Assembly: GCA_045587545.1 (NCBI GenBank)
Contig: JAZNCN010000018.1
Span: 1 to 22,432 of the forward strand
From: Caccoplasma_A sp045587545
Lineage (GTDB): Bacteria > Bacteroidota > Bacteroidia > Bacteroidales > G3-4614
Reading direction: 5' to 3'
Length of the DNA stretch: 22,432 bases
The translations under genes and the position numbers were made by a program. Below, one piece after another: positions 15,192 through 22,336 of this stretch; position 1 is the stretch's first letter; the number at the start of each line of letters is the position of its first letter. The notes below the pieces were generated by a model. It saw only the letters and a program-made list of their open reading frames with translations, was not told where the DNA came from and did not search any database.

Positions 15192-17054
15192 ATGAAAAGT
15201 AAAAAGTTGGTAGATTATCGCTATTTTAACAACAAATCGTTGCTCCCAAAGCAAACAAGCAAAGAGAATACATCTCCGTTGAGTCATTTTAAAATTGATA
15301 GTAGCGGAACGCTTGATATGGCTTCAAAGGCGTGGAGTAATTTGCACGATTATCGTTATTTGCGCCGTCGTAATCGCGACTATGCCTTTGGACGTCAGTG
15401 GAGCGATAAAATAACGCTATCAGACGGAAGAGTAGTAACCGAAGAGCAGTATCTTAAAGAACAGGGTAAAGTGCCGCTGAAAAACAATCTTATACGACAA
15501 CTTATAAAAAATGTGGTAGGACAGTTTCGTTCAGCGCAGACGCAACCAGTATGTGTGGCACGTGACCGCAACGAACAGCAATTAGGAGAGGTTTTGAGTG
15601 GAGCGGTGGAGTATGTACATCAGCATAACCGATTATGGGAGTTAGATGGCAGAACTTTAGAAGAGTTCTTGATATCAGGTAGTTGTGCCCATAAAATAGT
15701 ATATGGAATGCGAAACGGCAAGAGTGATGTATGGATTGATGATGTTGCACCCTCACGAATATTCTTTAACAGTATGAACGATGTTAGACAGTGGGATTGC
15801 TCCTTGATAGGCGAGTTACACGATATGCCAATAGCCGATTTGTTATCGCGTTATGCAAAAGGAAGTAGAAAGAGAGCATTGGAACTGCGTAAAATATATG
15901 GAGAGGTCAAAGACTCGGATTTTCAAAATGAAAATACATCTCTAATAAATGATAATGCTGACAATGTCGATTTTTATATAGCATCATCAAATAATATGTG
16001 TCGTGTAATAGAGGTTTGGCGATACGAAAGCAGAGAACGATTAAGATGCCATGACACTCTTGACGGTTCAGTATATAAAGCCGAAATAGATACATTAGAA
16101 AACATAGAACAAGAAAATGCCCGTAGAATAAAAGAGGCTTCAAAGCAAGGTGTAAAAAGAGAAGATGTTCCACTGATAAATTCAGAGTGGTTTATTGATA
16201 AGATGTGGTATTATCGTCATCTGTCGCCTTTGGGACACATACTTGAAGAAGGAGAAACACCATATTGGCATGCATCTCACCCGTATGCCTTAAAACTCTA
16301 TCCTCTTATTGATGGTGAAGTACACGCCTTTGTCGAAGATGTAATAGACCAACAGCGTTATATAAATCGTTTGATAACAATGGTTGATTTTATAATGGGT
16401 TCAAGTGCCAAAGGAGTATTACTTTTCCCGGAAGATCAAATACCGGAAGGAATGACTATTGAAGATGTTGCAGAAGAGTGGACCAGATATAACGGAGTAA
16501 TAATGTACCGTCCGAGACCAGGAGTGCCTCAGCCTCAACAAATTTCGGTAAATGCTACTAATGTAGGAGCTTACGAATTGTTGAATATGCAGATGCGCCT
16601 CTTTGAGGATATTTCAGGAGTACACGGAGCAATTCAAGGAAAGGCAGCACCTTCTGGAACGCCCTATGCTCTATATGCACAACAAATACAAAATTCGTCG
16701 CTTAATCTAATTGATCTGTTTGAAAGTTTCAAATGCTTTAGGGTTGACCGTGATACCAAAATAGTAAAAACCATTCAACAATACTATACTATTGAGCGAT
16801 ATAAAAAAATAGTGGGTGAAGAGCAACAAAACATATTAGAAAACATAGGCGAAGAAGATGTTAAGAATACCGAATTTGATATATCAATAACCGAATCGGT
16901 ATCGTCGCCAGTTTATCGCATAGCCTCAAATGAGTTTTTATTAGAACTTTTCCGCTTGGGACAGATTGATCTCAAAACTTTGTTGGAAAATGGGTCATTC
17001 CCCTTTGCCGACAAGTTATTGCAAAGGTTAAATATTATAAATAATAATGAGTAA
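15192..17054 (+). CDS. P22-like phage portal protein
   Basis: The start chosen is the ATG at 15192 (MKSKKLVDYRYFNNKSLLPK), after AAACAAAGG, giving 620 residues; an upstream ATG at 15150 adds 14 less likely residues. Portal proteins form the dodecameric ring through which DNA enters and leaves the capsid. Seen here: an N-terminal region with WSNLHDYRYLRRRNRDYAFG and QWSDKI, then KNNLIRQLIKNVVGQFRSAQ, FLISGSCAHKIVYGMRNGKS followed by DVWIDDVAPSRIFFNSM, and from residue 363 HPYALKLYPLIDGEVHAFVE followed by DVIDQQRYINRLI. This arrangement is typical of P22-like portals, including those of Bacteroides podoviruses. The frame is intact and of full family-like length. Terminase, scaffold, capsid and integrase genes are absent. 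Assignment is by recognised motifs. Confidence 0.72.
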   Translation: MKSKKLVDYRYFNNKSLLPKQTSKENTSPLSHFKIDSSGTLDMASKAWSNLHDYRYLRRRNRDYAFGRQWSDKITLSDGRVVTEEQYLKEQGKVPLKNNLIRQLIKNVVGQFRSAQTQPVCVARDRNEQQLGEVLSGAVEYVHQHNRLWELDGRTLEEFLISGSCAHKIVYGMRNGKSDVWIDDVAPSRIFFNSMNDVRQWDCSLIGELHDMPIADLLSRYAKGSRKRALELRKIYGEVKDSDFQNENTSLINDNADNVDFYIASSNNMCRVIEVWRYESRERLRCHDTLDGSVYKAEIDTLENIEQENARRIKEASKQGVKREDVPLINSEWFIDKMWYYRHLSPLGHILEEGETPYWHASHPYALKLYPLIDGEVHAFVEDVIDQQRYINRLITMVDFIMGSSAKGVLLFPEDQIPEGMTIEDVAEEWTRYNGVIMYRPRPGVPQPQQISVNATNVGAYELLNMQMRLFEDISGVHGAIQGKAAPSGTPYALYAQQIQNSSLNLIDLFESFKCFRVDRDTKIVKTIQQYYTIERYKKIVGEEQQNILENIGEEDVKNTEFDISITESVSSPVYRIASNEFLLELFRLGQIDLKTLLENGSFPFADKLLQRLNIINNNE

Positions 17055-17243
17055 TGAGAAATTAGTACATTGGGAATGTTTTCTGTTTTAGAAACAGAGT
17101 ATGCTCTCTTCTCAAATGGTTCTCCACAAAGGACAACCATTTGTTTGCTCCACATAGTTATCCTATTTATTTTATTTGCCTTAAAGAGATCATTGGCTCT
17201 GATGACCCTAATAATTTTCTTAACTAAAAACAAACAGAGATTA
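17055..17243. repeat. Intergenic stretch with heptamer repeat and hairpins
   Basis: Two copies of TAATGAG (17045-17058) overlap the end of the portal-like gene. TCTGTTT-TAG-AAACAGA (17082-17098) forms a perfect 7-bp hairpin. CAAATGGTTCTCC (17113-17125) and GGACAACCATTTG (17131-17143) form a 13-bp stem with one mismatch. Neither is followed by a T-run. Short reading frames cross it on both strands, without recognisable products. It may be an element of the same general type as that before sufS. Confidence 0.45.
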
Positions 17244-17274
17244 TTGCAAGTTTAAAATAAAGTTGTTATCTTTG
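17243..17274 (+). promoter_or_regulatory. Promoter of rplU-rpmA
   Basis: TATCTTTG (17267-17274) is a perfect -7 match; the upstream box is ATTG (17243-17246), one base off TTTG, at 20 nt. The start site should lie near 17280, leaving a leader of about 80 nt before rplU. Confidence 0.6.
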
Positions 17275-17285
17275 CACCCGCTATT

Positions 17286-17334
17286 CCGCGACAGGTTTGG
17301 TAAGCAACCCCAACGAATGGAGTTCACCTGCCGG
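17286..17334 (+). ncRNA. Structured rplU leader (candidate r-protein leader)
   Basis: Within the inferred 5' leader, CCG (17286-17288) and CAGGT (17292-17296) pair with ACCTG (17326-17330) and CGG (17332-17334), separated by a small internal loop. The enclosed region can form a short inner stem (TTGG 17297-17300 with CCAA 17310-17313). G+C content is clearly above the flanks. Such leaders often bind a ribosomal protein of the operon, here L21 or L27; that role is inference. Confidence 0.45.
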
Positions 17335-17360
17335 AGGTACCAGTTAAAAAATAATAACTA

Positions 17361-17672
17361 ATGTACGCAATTGTAGAAATTCAAGGACAACAATTCCGTG
17401 CCGAAGCTGGCAAAAAATTGTATGTTCACCGCTTGAATGCAGACAAAGGTTCAGTGGTTGAATTTGAGAAAGTGTTGTTGATTGACAACGACGGAGAGGT
17501 AAAAATTGGTGCACCCGCTGTAGAAGGCGCAAAAGTAGTTTGCGAGGTTCTTGACCACATGAAAGGCGAGCGCATAATCGTTTTCAAAAAGAAACGCAGA
17601 AAAGGATACCGCAAACGTAACGGTCATCGTCAATGTTTCTCACAAGTGTTAATTAAAGATATTGTTGCCTAA
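17361..17672 (+). CDS. rplU: 50S ribosomal protein L21
   Basis: L21 (103 residues) binds 23S rRNA in the large subunit. The family start MYAIVEIQGQQFRAEAGKKL and the C-terminal block FKKKRRKGYRKRNGHRQ (where rRNA contacts cluster) are clear. Length is normal. rpmA follows after 19 nt, the near-universal rplU-rpmA pair. The pair has its own promoter and a structured leader. Confidence 0.98.
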   Translation: MYAIVEIQGQQFRAEAGKKLYVHRLNADKGSVVEFEKVLLIDNDGEVKIGAPAVEGAKVVCEVLDHMKGERIIVFKKKRRKGYRKRNGHRQCFSQVLIKDIVA

Positions 17673-17691
17673 CTATTAAAATTATAAGAAG

Positions 17692-17955
17692 ATGGCTCAT
17701 AAAAAAGGTGTCGGTAGTTCGAAGAACGGTCGTGAATCAGAAAGCAAACGACTTGGAGTAAAGGTTTTTGGCGGACAATTCGCCAAAGCAGGCAATATAA
17801 TAGTACGTCAAAGAGGAACAGTTCATCACCCAGGTGAGAACGTAGGAATGGGAAAAGATCACACTCTTTTCGCATTAATTGACGGACAAGTAACTTTCGT
17901 ACGTAAAAAAGAGGATCGCTCATACGTATCAGTTCTTCCAGTAGAGAAAAACTAA
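17692..17955 (+). CDS. rpmA: 50S ribosomal protein L27
   Basis: L27 (87 residues) reaches the peptidyl transferase centre with its N-terminus. MAHKKGVGSSKNGRESESKR, LGVKVFGGQ and IIVRQRGTVHHPGENVGMGK are family hallmarks. Here the N-terminus is the direct MAHKKG form, without the cleaved extension found in Firmicutes. It ends the rplU-rpmA operon, with a strong terminator 33 nt downstream. Confidence 0.98.
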   Translation: MAHKKGVGSSKNGRESESKRLGVKVFGGQFAKAGNIIVRQRGTVHHPGENVGMGKDHTLFALIDGQVTFVRKKEDRSYVSVLPVEKN

Positions 17956-17987
17956 TAAGTTACTATAATTAATAGTTAACAGATTAA

Positions 17988-18018
17988 AACAACCGTTCTA
18001 TGGAGCGGTTGTTTTTTT
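17988..18018 (+). terminator. Rho-independent terminator after rpmA
   Basis: AACAACCGTTC (17988-17998) pairs with GAGCGGTTGTT (18003-18013), an 11-bp stem with one G-U pair and a four-base loop, directly followed by Ts to 18018. The T-run lies where the next promoter's upstream box should be. Confidence 0.85.
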
Positions 18019-18031
18019 ATGCAAAAACTTC

Positions 18032-18039
18032 TACCTTTG
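18032..18039 (+). promoter_or_regulatory. -7 box of the phosphatase gene promoter
   Basis: TACCTTTG matches TAnnTTTG. Nineteen nt upstream lies TTGT, inside the T-run of the rpmA terminator, so terminator and promoter overlap. The start site near 18046 excludes the upstream ATG at 18000 as a start for the phosphatase. Confidence 0.55.
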
Positions 18040-18062
18040 TAAAAGAAGAAATAGATAAGGCA

Positions 18063-18554
18063 ATGAGCACAACCCCAATAAATAAAAAATCATTATTGTT
18101 TGTATGTTTAGGAAATATTTGTCGTTCCCCGGCAGCAGATGCAATAATGCATAAAATAGTAAAAGATGCAGGAGATGAGGATAATTTTATAATTGATTCG
18201 GCAGGCACATATGGCGGTCATGCAGGCTCATTGCCTGACCCTCGTATGCGAGCGCATGGAGCAAGACGAGGGTATGTTTTTGACCATCGTTCACGACGTG
18301 TTACCGTTGATGATTTTGAAAGCTTTGATTATATTTTTGCAATGGACGATGCCAATTATGATGATCTTCGCCGTATGGCGCCAACCATTGAGGCGCGTGA
18401 TAAAGTTTTGCGAATAGCTGATTACTTTGAACACTATCAATACGATTGTGTCCCCGACCCCTATTATGGTGGAGCTGACGGCTTTGAGAATGTTTTGAAT
18501 TTGCTTGAAGATGCTTGTGAAAATATATATAAAAGGTTAAAACAGACCATTTAA
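18063..18554 (+). CDS. Low-molecular-weight protein-tyrosine phosphatase
   Basis: This cytoplasmic-type phosphatase has 163 residues from the ATG at 18063 (MSTTPINKKS). It hydrolyses phosphotyrosine by a cysteinyl-phosphate intermediate. The P-loop CLGNICRS gives nucleophile Cys15 and Arg21 (CX5R), and PDPYYGG supplies the general acid Asp132. SAGTYGGHAGSLPDPRM is also typical of the family. The longer frame from 18000 would place its start before the inferred transcription start, so it was not used. The gene seems to have its own promoter. In gut bacteria relatives often reverse BY-kinase phosphorylation in capsule regulation, but no kinase or capsule gene is nearby, so its substrate is unknown. 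Confidence 0.9.
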   Translation: MSTTPINKKSLLFVCLGNICRSPAADAIMHKIVKDAGDEDNFIIDSAGTYGGHAGSLPDPRMRAHGARRGYVFDHRSRRVTVDDFESFDYIFAMDDANYDDLRRMAPTIEARDKVLRIADYFEHYQYDCVPDPYYGGADGFENVLNLLEDACENIYKRLKQTI

Positions 18555-18555
18555 C

Positions 18556-18586
18556 TTTGATTGAAGGGTAAAAAATATTACCTTTG
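18556..18586 (+). promoter_or_regulatory. Promoter of the DUF4919 gene
   Basis: TTTG (18556-18559), 19 nt, TACCTTTG (18579-18586): a full consensus match. It begins 2 nt after the phosphatase stop codon, so the DUF4919 gene is probably transcribed independently with a leader of about 18 nt. Confidence 0.75.
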
Positions 18587-18610
18587 ACTTCGTAAAACTT
18601 AAGAAGTGAG

Positions 18611-19291
18611 ATGAAAATAGTATATATTTTTTTGATTATGATATTTCCTCTTCTTGCAGTGGCAGAAGATGTTGAGTTAAACTATTCTGTTCCCGATTTT
18701 GAGGAGATTGAGCGAGATGTAAAGGATTATAAGTCGCACTATTTTTATCCGAAATTGATGGAGCGTTTTCAGAAGGGCGATACAACGATGACTCCTGTCG
18801 AATTGGAGCGTCTCTATTATGGTTTCTCTTTTCAAGAGGATTACGAACCATACCGCGATGTAAAATATAATCGTCAGGTGGCAACAGCTCTTTATACAAA
18901 AGATTCTCATACTCCTGCCGAATGCGATACAATAATAGCAAAGGCAAAATATGTATTGAGTGATTTCCCGTTTGAACTTCGCCAAATGAAACTGTTGGCT
19001 TATGCCTATTCTCAAAAAGGCGATGAAGAAAACTCTCTCTTATGGGAAACTCGTCTCCGTCAAATTTTAAGTGTTATTATATCATCAGGCGATGGCATCT
19101 CTCCAGAGTCGGCATGGTATGTTATATCTTCAATACACCCTTATGATGTAATATATTGTTTTGGTCTTACTCCTACAGATTATACATTTGTTGAACCTAT
19201 GTATGATTTTATAGAGGTAAAAGATGGCCCGGCTGACGGATATTATTTTAATGTTAGTAGAATTTTAAAAGAGTATTATCGTAAACAATAA
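18611..19291 (+). CDS. DUF4919 family exported protein
   Basis: This 226-residue protein starts with a signal peptide (MKIVYIFLIMIFPLLAVAED, cleavage after AVA), so it is exported, probably periplasmic. The mature part, with PDFEEIERDVKD, YFYPKLMERFQKGDTTMTPV, LYYGFSFQEDYEPY and LSDFPFELRQMKLLAYAYSQ, recalls the DUF4919 family of Bacteroidetes. The helical region ELRQMKLLAYAYSQKGDEEN has the look of a tetratricopeptide-like helix pair. The biochemical role of the family is not known. No lipobox is present. Confidence 0.75.
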   Translation: MKIVYIFLIMIFPLLAVAEDVELNYSVPDFEEIERDVKDYKSHYFYPKLMERFQKGDTTMTPVELERLYYGFSFQEDYEPYRDVKYNRQVATALYTKDSHTPAECDTIIAKAKYVLSDFPFELRQMKLLAYAYSQKGDEENSLLWETRLRQILSVIISSGDGISPESAWYVISSIHPYDVIYCFGLTPTDYTFVEPMYDFIEVKDGPADGYYFNVSRILKEYYRKQ

Positions 19292-19388
19292 TTTATTATT
19301 GAGCCAGGAATTTAATGCTCTTTCCTAATGCAAATAACCGATAGCTGATAGTAATTTGCCCAAAAAACAATCTTTTTTATTCAATAAA

Positions 19389-19419
19389 TATGAATATTGT
19401 AATAAAATTTATACTTTTG
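19389..19419 (+). promoter_or_regulatory. Putative promoter of lysS-gpsA
   Basis: TACTTTTG (19412-19419) fits TAnnTTTG; TATG (19389-19392), one base off TTTG, lies 19 nt upstream. The leader to lysS would be about 64 nt. The rest of the 198-nt gap after DUF4919 is A/T-rich, without a clear terminator. Confidence 0.45.
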
Positions 19420-19489
19420 GGGTAAAATTGGTTTAGTCCGACTTTGTTGGAACATGAAAGCCTTATAAAAACGAAACAAAAAACAAAAA

Positions 19490-21028
19490 ATGGATATATC
19501 AGAATTAAGTGAGCAGGAGATAGTTCGTCGTAACTCGCTCGAACAAATTAAAGCAATGGGTATTGAACCATATCCTGCAGCAGAATATAAAGTTGATGGA
19601 TATGCATCGGAAATAAAAGAGAATTTTTCAGATGATGCACCTGCGCGCCCCGTATCAATAGCAGGACGTATAATGAGTCGCCGAATAATGGGTAAGGCCT
19701 CGTTTATGGAGCTTAAAGACTCAACAGGAAGAATACAAGTTTATGTCTCTCGCGACGAAATATGTCCCGATGAAAACAAAGACTTATATAATATATTGTT
19801 TAAAAAACTTCTTGATATAGGCGATTTTATAGGAATAACAGGATATGTATTCCGTACACAAATGGGCGAAATAACAGTACATGCTCAAAGTTTGACACTT
19901 TTGTCTAAATCATTACGCCCGTTGCCTATTGTAAAAATGAAAGATGGTGTTGCGTATGATGCATTTGATGACCCCGAGCAACGCTTCCGTCAACGTTACG
20001 TCGATTTAGTAGTAAACGAAGGAGTAAAAGATATATTTGTAAAACGCAATAAAGTATATACCTCAATGCGCGAGTATTTCAATGCGCAAGGATATATGGA
20101 GGTTGAAACACCTGTATTGCAATCTATTCCAGGAGGAGCGGCAGCTCGTCCCTTTATTACACATCATAATGCATTAGATATACCTTTGTATCTTCGTATC
20201 GCAAACGAGTTGTATTTGAAACGTTTGATAGTAGGCGGTTTTGAGGGCGTTTATGAGTTCTCAAAAAATTTCCGTAATGAGGGAATGGATCGTACTCATA
20301 ATCCCGAGTTTACTTGCATGGAGATATATGTCTCTTACAAAGACTACAATTGGATGATGGAGTTTACGGAGAAGATGCTTGAAAAAATAGCAATTGATGT
20401 AAATGGAACAACCGATGTGAAAGTTGGAGACAATATAATAAGTTTCAAAGCACCATTCAAGCGAGTAACCATGACTGAAGCTATAAAAGAGTTTACAGGG
20501 GTAGATATAACAGGAATGGACGAAGATGCTTTACGCGAAACTTGTAAGAAATTAAATATTGAGACAGATCCGTCAATGGGTAAAGGAAAACTTATTGATG
20601 AGATATTTGGTGAAAAATGCGAAGGAAATTATATACAACCCACATTTATTACGGATTATCCTATTGAGATGTCGCCATTAACAAAGAAGCATCGTAGCAA
20701 CCCGGAATTGACCGAGCGTTTTGAGTTGATGGTTAACGGTAAAGAGTTATGCAATGCATACTCAGAACTTAATGACCCAATAGATCAACGCTACCGCTTT
20801 GAAGAACAGTTGCGCCTATCTGAAAAAGGAGATGATGAGGCAATGTTTATAGATGCGGATTTCCTTCGTGCTCTTGAATACGGAATGCCTCCTACGTCAG
20901 GAATGGGAATAGGAATGGATCGTCTTGTAATGCTTATGACAGGGCAAACCACTATACAAGAGGTGTTGTTCTTCCCACAGATGCGTCCCGAAAAACGAGT
21001 TAAAAAAGAAGAAGAGACTGAAGAATAA
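19490..21028 (+). CDS. lysS: Lysine--tRNA ligase, class II
   Basis: LysRS (512 residues) charges tRNA-Lys. An OB-fold anticodon-binding domain comes first (VSIAGRIMSRRIMGKASFME, then LKDSTGRIQVYVSRDE). The class II core follows: motif 1 region YMEVETPVLQSIPGGAAARP, motif 2 FRNEGMDRTHNPEFT from residue 261, and motif 3 GMGIGMDR at 471-478. A charged tail (KRVKKEEETEE) closes the protein; some Bacteroides LysRS carry a longer C-terminal extension, not present here. gpsA starts 17 nt downstream. Confidence 0.97.
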   Translation: MDISELSEQEIVRRNSLEQIKAMGIEPYPAAEYKVDGYASEIKENFSDDAPARPVSIAGRIMSRRIMGKASFMELKDSTGRIQVYVSRDEICPDENKDLYNILFKKLLDIGDFIGITGYVFRTQMGEITVHAQSLTLLSKSLRPLPIVKMKDGVAYDAFDDPEQRFRQRYVDLVVNEGVKDIFVKRNKVYTSMREYFNAQGYMEVETPVLQSIPGGAAARPFITHHNALDIPLYLRIANELYLKRLIVGGFEGVYEFSKNFRNEGMDRTHNPEFTCMEIYVSYKDYNWMMEFTEKMLEKIAIDVNGTTDVKVGDNIISFKAPFKRVTMTEAIKEFTGVDITGMDEDALRETCKKLNIETDPSMGKGKLIDEIFGEKCEGNYIQPTFITDYPIEMSPLTKKHRSNPELTERFELMVNGKELCNAYSELNDPIDQRYRFEEQLRLSEKGDDEAMFIDADFLRALEYGMPPTSGMGIGMDRLVMLMTGQTTIQEVLFFPQMRPEKRVKKEEETEE

Positions 21029-21045
21029 AAGCAAATATATAAGCA

Positions 21046-22047
21046 ATGGAATTACCCGGTAAAGTTGCCATAATAGGCGGAGGAACTTGGGCTACCGCAA
21101 TAGCAAAGTTGGTGCTTACAAACGTAGAAGAGATAAATTGGTATATGCGTCGTAAAGATCGTATAGCTGATTTTAAACGTTTGGGGCGTAATCCGGTATA
21201 TCTGTCAAGCGTTAAATTTGACATAAATAGGATATACTTTACCAATAATCTTAACGAGGTAATAAAAAAATCAGATACACTGATATTTGTAACGCCTTCG
21301 CCGTTTATAAAGACGCACCTAAAAAAACTTCGTACATCGTTGGCGGGTAAATTTATAGTATCGGCTATAAAAGGAATAGTACCTGACGAAAATATGATAG
21401 TTACAGACTATCTAAAGAATGTATATAATGTAGAAGATAAAAATCTTGCAGTAGTAAGTGGTCCATGTCATGCCGAAGAGGTAGCATTAGAGCGACTATC
21501 ATATTTGACAGTAGGCTGTTCTGATGAATCTCGTGCGAAAGATATAGCAAACCTTATAAGTAACCGCTTTCTAATAGCGACAACCTCGGCTGATGTATCG
21601 GGAATAGAGTATGCAGCAGTGCTTAAAAATGTATATGCTGTAGCCGCAGGAATATGTCACGGGCTTAAATTAGGAGATAATTTTAAGGCTGTTTTGATGT
21701 CGAGTGCCATACAGGAGGCAAAACGATTTATTGATGCGGTAAATCCCATGGAGAGTCGCGAAATATGCAAATCGGTTTATTTGGGAGATTTGTTAGTAAC
21801 AGGATATTCACATTTTAGTCGTAACCATACCTTTGGAACTATGATAGGAAAAGGATATTCTGTAAAAACAGCACAAATAGAGATGGAGATGATAGCCGAG
21901 GGATATTACGGAACAAAATGTATGCATGAAATAAACGAAAGATACAATGTTAAGATGCCAATATTAGACTCAGTATACAATATATTGTATAATCGTTTAC
22001 CTGTTTACTCTGTAATAAATCAACTAACACATGAGTTAGAGCAATAA
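21046..22047 (+). CDS. gpsA: Glycerol-3-phosphate dehydrogenase [NAD(P)+]
   Basis: GpsA (333 residues) reduces dihydroxyacetone phosphate to sn-glycerol 3-phosphate for phospholipid synthesis. The Rossmann loop is IIGGGTWATAIA (residues 9-20), with Ala where many homologues have Gly (GxGxWGTA). Other family sites are SAIKGI (Lys109), VVSGPCHAEEVA (137-147), the catalytic lysine in AAVLKNVYAVAAG (Lys194), LGD (209-211) and SRNHTFG (258-264). Length is normal. It is the second gene of the lysS operon and is followed by a strong terminator. Confidence 0.95.
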   Translation: MELPGKVAIIGGGTWATAIAKLVLTNVEEINWYMRRKDRIADFKRLGRNPVYLSSVKFDINRIYFTNNLNEVIKKSDTLIFVTPSPFIKTHLKKLRTSLAGKFIVSAIKGIVPDENMIVTDYLKNVYNVEDKNLAVVSGPCHAEEVALERLSYLTVGCSDESRAKDIANLISNRFLIATTSADVSGIEYAAVLKNVYAVAAGICHGLKLGDNFKAVLMSSAIQEAKRFIDAVNPMESREICKSVYLGDLLVTGYSHFSRNHTFGTMIGKGYSVKTAQIEMEMIAEGYYGTKCMHEINERYNVKMPILDSVYNILYNRLPVYSVINQLTHELEQ

Positions 22048-22069
22048 TTAGGAGAGTATTTTTAATATA

Positions 22070-22100
22070 AAATGAGAGGCTCTTACCTCTCATTTTTTTT
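22070..22100 (+). terminator. Rho-independent terminator after gpsA
   Basis: AAATGAGAGG (22070-22079) pairs perfectly with CCTCTCATTT (22086-22095) around a six-base loop, with a T-run continuing to 22100. Confidence 0.9.
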
Positions 22101-22233
22101 GTTCAAAGTTGTAATTGCTATATAAAACACAAAAATTAAATCCTTTACCATAAAAAAAGATAAAAATAACTCCTTGAAAAATAGGCTGTTTTAAAATAAG
22201 TGTAAAATTTTTCAGAAAAAAGTTGTAAAAATA

Positions 22234-22265
22234 TTTGGTGGATAAGGAGAAGTGTTATACCTTTG
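22234..22265 (+). promoter_or_regulatory. Strong Bacteroidetes-type promoter
   Basis: TTTG (22234-22237), 20 nt, TACCTTTG (22258-22265). Transcription should start near 22272 and run rightward. The nearest reading frame is only 15 codons long. Confidence 0.7.
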
Positions 22266-22288
22266 TATCCGCTTTCGGAATAAAAACG

Positions 22289-22336
22289 ATGGCAACAAAA
22301 AAAGAGATCATTGAATATTTGAAAAAGACAAAGTAG
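22289..22336 (+). CDS. 15-codon ORF (leader peptide or truncated gene start)
   Basis: ATG at 22289 encodes MATKKEIIEYLKKTK followed by TAG at 22334-22336. It lies about 17 nt after the inferred start site of a strong promoter and has an A-rich approach, so it is probably translated if transcribed. It is too short to assign. The sequence looks like the natural N-terminus of a small basic protein cut short, but no alternative frame downstream extends convincingly. Confidence 0.3.
   Translation: MATKKEIIEYLKKTK

Noticed and set aside
16913..17233. 106-residue minus-strand frame over the end of the portal-like gene and the gap behind it
   Set aside because: It overlaps a well-supported gene for nearly half its length, has no promoter and no recognisable domain; the gap it covers is explained by hairpins.
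17070..17255. 61-residue plus-strand frame with a hydrophobic middle
   Set aside because: It crosses both hairpins and runs into the rplU promoter; it has no supporting context, though a tiny membrane peptide cannot be excluded.
18000..18062. N-terminal extension of the phosphatase from an ATG at 18000
   Set aside because: It lies in the rpmA terminator and before the inferred transcription start near 18046; homologous sequence begins just before the P-loop.
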